DNA of 7,355 nt. Source: Pseudomonadota bacterium. GTDB taxonomy: Bacteria; Pseudomonadota; Alphaproteobacteria; Acetobacterales; Acetobacteraceae. The notes beneath the pieces are model-generated. The model had not been told where the DNA came from. It made no database searches and saw only the letters and a program-made list of their open reading frames with translations. Where the stretch lies: assembly GCA_021779655.1 (NCBI GenBank), contig JAJYAF010000103.1, positions 1-7,355 of the forward strand, given 5' to 3'. Positions 6,346-7,355 of this stretch are shown here, in pieces. A program made the position numbers and the translations under genes. Position 1 is the first letter of the stretch. The number at the start of each line of letters is the position of its first letter.

Positions 6346-7355
6346 GCGAGGCGCTGAAACCCGGCCAGCGGCGCGTGACACTCGCGGACGCGCTCGCGGA
6401 AATCTCGGCCCTCGAGCGCGACAACAAGCTCGATGAAGCGGACGATCTCGCCGCCCGGGTGCTGAAGGCGGCGCCGGAGCATCCGCATGTACTGCACATG
6501 GCCGGCATCGTCGCCTATCGCAAGGGCCGCCTTGCCGAGGCGATCGAGCGGATGGAGAAATCCATGCGGCTCGCGCCCAACGTGGCGCTCTATCCACGCA
6601 ACATGTGCGAGATTTATCGCGGCGCCGGGAGGCTGGACGACGCGCTGCGCGTGGGCAAGCGGGCGATTGATCTCTCTCCCGAGGATAGCCGCGCCTATTT
6701 CAATCTCGCGCTGATCCATTACGAGAGGCTGGAGCTTGACGACGCGGTCGCGGTTTCCGACCAGGCCCTGGCGCTGGACCCCGAATTCGCCGAGGCGCAT
6801 TTTGAAAAGGCCGAGGCGTTGCTGCTCTCCGGGCGGCTGGCGGAAGGCTGGGAGAGCTACGAATGGCGCTTCAAGCTCAAGCAGGCGGAAGGCATGCTTC
6901 CCAAGACCGAAAAGCCGCAATGGGACGGCACGCCGGTGCCGCCGGGCAAGCTTCTCATCATCGCCGATCAGGGCTTTGGCGACTGCATCCAATTCTCCCG
7001 CCTGATCCCCTGGACCGTGCGGCAGGCACCCGAACCCGTGCTCGCCTGCAGCCACGATCTGGTGCCGCTGCTGCGCCAGTACGCGGGGCTGGGCAAGGTG
7101 ATTACAAGCTGGGAGCATGCCGGCGATTACGCTTGCTATATCCCGCTTTCCGGCCTGCCCCGGCTTGCCGGCATCCATACCGGAAACATCCCCGACAGGG
7201 GGCCATATCTGTCGGTCAAGCCGGCACTGGTAGAGCGCTGGCGGGAAAAGCTCGCCCGGCTGGCGCCGCCCGGCAAACGGCGTATCGCCCTGGTCTGGGC
7301 CGGCCGCCCCACCCATAAGAACGACCGCAAGCGCACGCTCAAGCTTGAGCAGTTC
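6342..7355 (+). CDS. TPR protein with GT9/GT41-like glycosyltransferase domain (3' end beyond window)
   Basis: The frame is open for 338 codons and runs off the window. It starts at ATG 6342, which overlaps the upstream TGA as ATGA, so the two genes are probably translationally coupled. Residues about 14-175 are TPR repeats (helix pairs around 14-45, 49-79, 83-112, 117-146, 151-180), the last carrying EGWESYEWRF (168-177). Residues about 192-338 begin the GT-B region typical of bacterial TPR-glycosyltransferases: PQWDG (192-196), then LLIIADQGFGDCIQFSRLIPW (204-224). The latter is the usual EQGLGDxIQFxRY loop with Glu changed to Asp. IALVWAGRPTHKNDRKRT (315-332) matches the WAGNPxHxNDxxRS motif that opens the nucleotide-sugar half. 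Such proteins resemble heptosyltransferase (GT9) and O-GlcNAc transferase-like (GT41) folds and usually modify proteins or surface glycans. The substrate is not readable. Pairing with a TPR-sulfotransferase suggests both act on the same glycan or protein target (inference). Confidence 0.85.
   Translation, partial: MSEALKPGQRRVTLADALAEISALERDNKLDEADDLAARVLKAAPEHPHVLHMAGIVAYRKGRLAEAIERMEKSMRLAPNVALYPRNMCEIYRGAGRLDDALRVGKRAIDLSPEDSRAYFNLALIHYERLELDDAVAVSDQALALDPEFAEAHFEKAEALLLSGRLAEGWESYEWRFKLKQAEGMLPKTEKPQWDGTPVPPGKLLIIADQGFGDCIQFSRLIPWTVRQAPEPVLACSHDLVPLLRQYAGLGKVITSWEHAGDYACYIPLSGLPRLAGIHTGNIPDRGPYLSVKPALVERWREKLARLAPPGKRRIALVWAGRPTHKNDRKRTLKLEQF

Noticed and set aside
5380..6597. A 405-codon minus-strand open frame opposite the sulfotransferase and the start of the next gene
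   Set aside because: It spans the junction of two well-supported plus-strand genes and encodes no recognisable motif; a codon-bias shadow.
6333..7316. A 327-codon minus-strand open frame at the right end
   Set aside because: It is opposite a plus-strand frame with TPR repeats and the QGFGDCIQF glycosyltransferase motif, which also has the coupled start; the minus frame has no family resemblance.

Overview
The window is GC-rich and most likely comes from an alphaproteobacterium. A Rhodospirillales/Acetobacteraceae-type organism is my best guess, but this is inferred from gene content and not proven. Three things point this way. An apparent 6S RNA lies directly upstream of 5-formyltetrahydrofolate cyclo-ligase, a classic linkage. 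There is an MbfA-type ferritin-VIT1 iron exporter. A large glycosyltransferase carries the 'WYLxxYxDVxxAGxDPLxHY' N-terminal module common in alphaproteobacterial polysaccharide genes.

Layout from left to right. Positions 1 to about 117 hold the 3' part of a probable 6S RNA, followed by fau (159-710, +). The 225-bp gap after fau is built almost entirely of hairpins: a perfect 16-bp inverted repeat (742-796), a GC hairpin (809-838) and a second inverted repeat (839-868). The first and last share the arm core ATACCARYCCGC, with base changes that preserve pairing, so they look like two members of one REP-like family. Next is an 802-residue two-domain GT2-GT4 glycosyltransferase (936-3344, +, GTG start). 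It converges on mbfA (3376-4332, -) across 31 bp containing a perfect 8-bp hairpin.

The 189-bp divergent region 4333-4521 holds a candidate promoter for each side and a 17-bp near-palindrome, TTGCAAATGACTTGCAA, just upstream of the mbfA promoter; it resembles a Fur-family operator. On the right, a two-gene plus-strand unit with an ATGA overlap encodes a TPR-sulfotransferase carrying an N-terminal SEC-C zinc-binding motif (4522-6345) and a TPR protein with a GT9/GT41-like glycosyltransferase domain (6342 to the window end, incomplete).

Taken together, 6S RNA/fau and mbfA are housekeeping or iron-homeostasis functions. The GT2-GT4 protein and the coupled TPR-sulfotransferase/TPR-glycosyltransferase pair suggest decoration of surface glycans or glycoproteins, but their substrates cannot be read from the sequence. 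I see no tRNA, CRISPR array, insertion sequence or phage gene. The less familiar items are the SEC-C/TPR/sulfotransferase fusion, the paired covarying palindromes, and the TTGCAA-type operator candidate at an iron-export gene.
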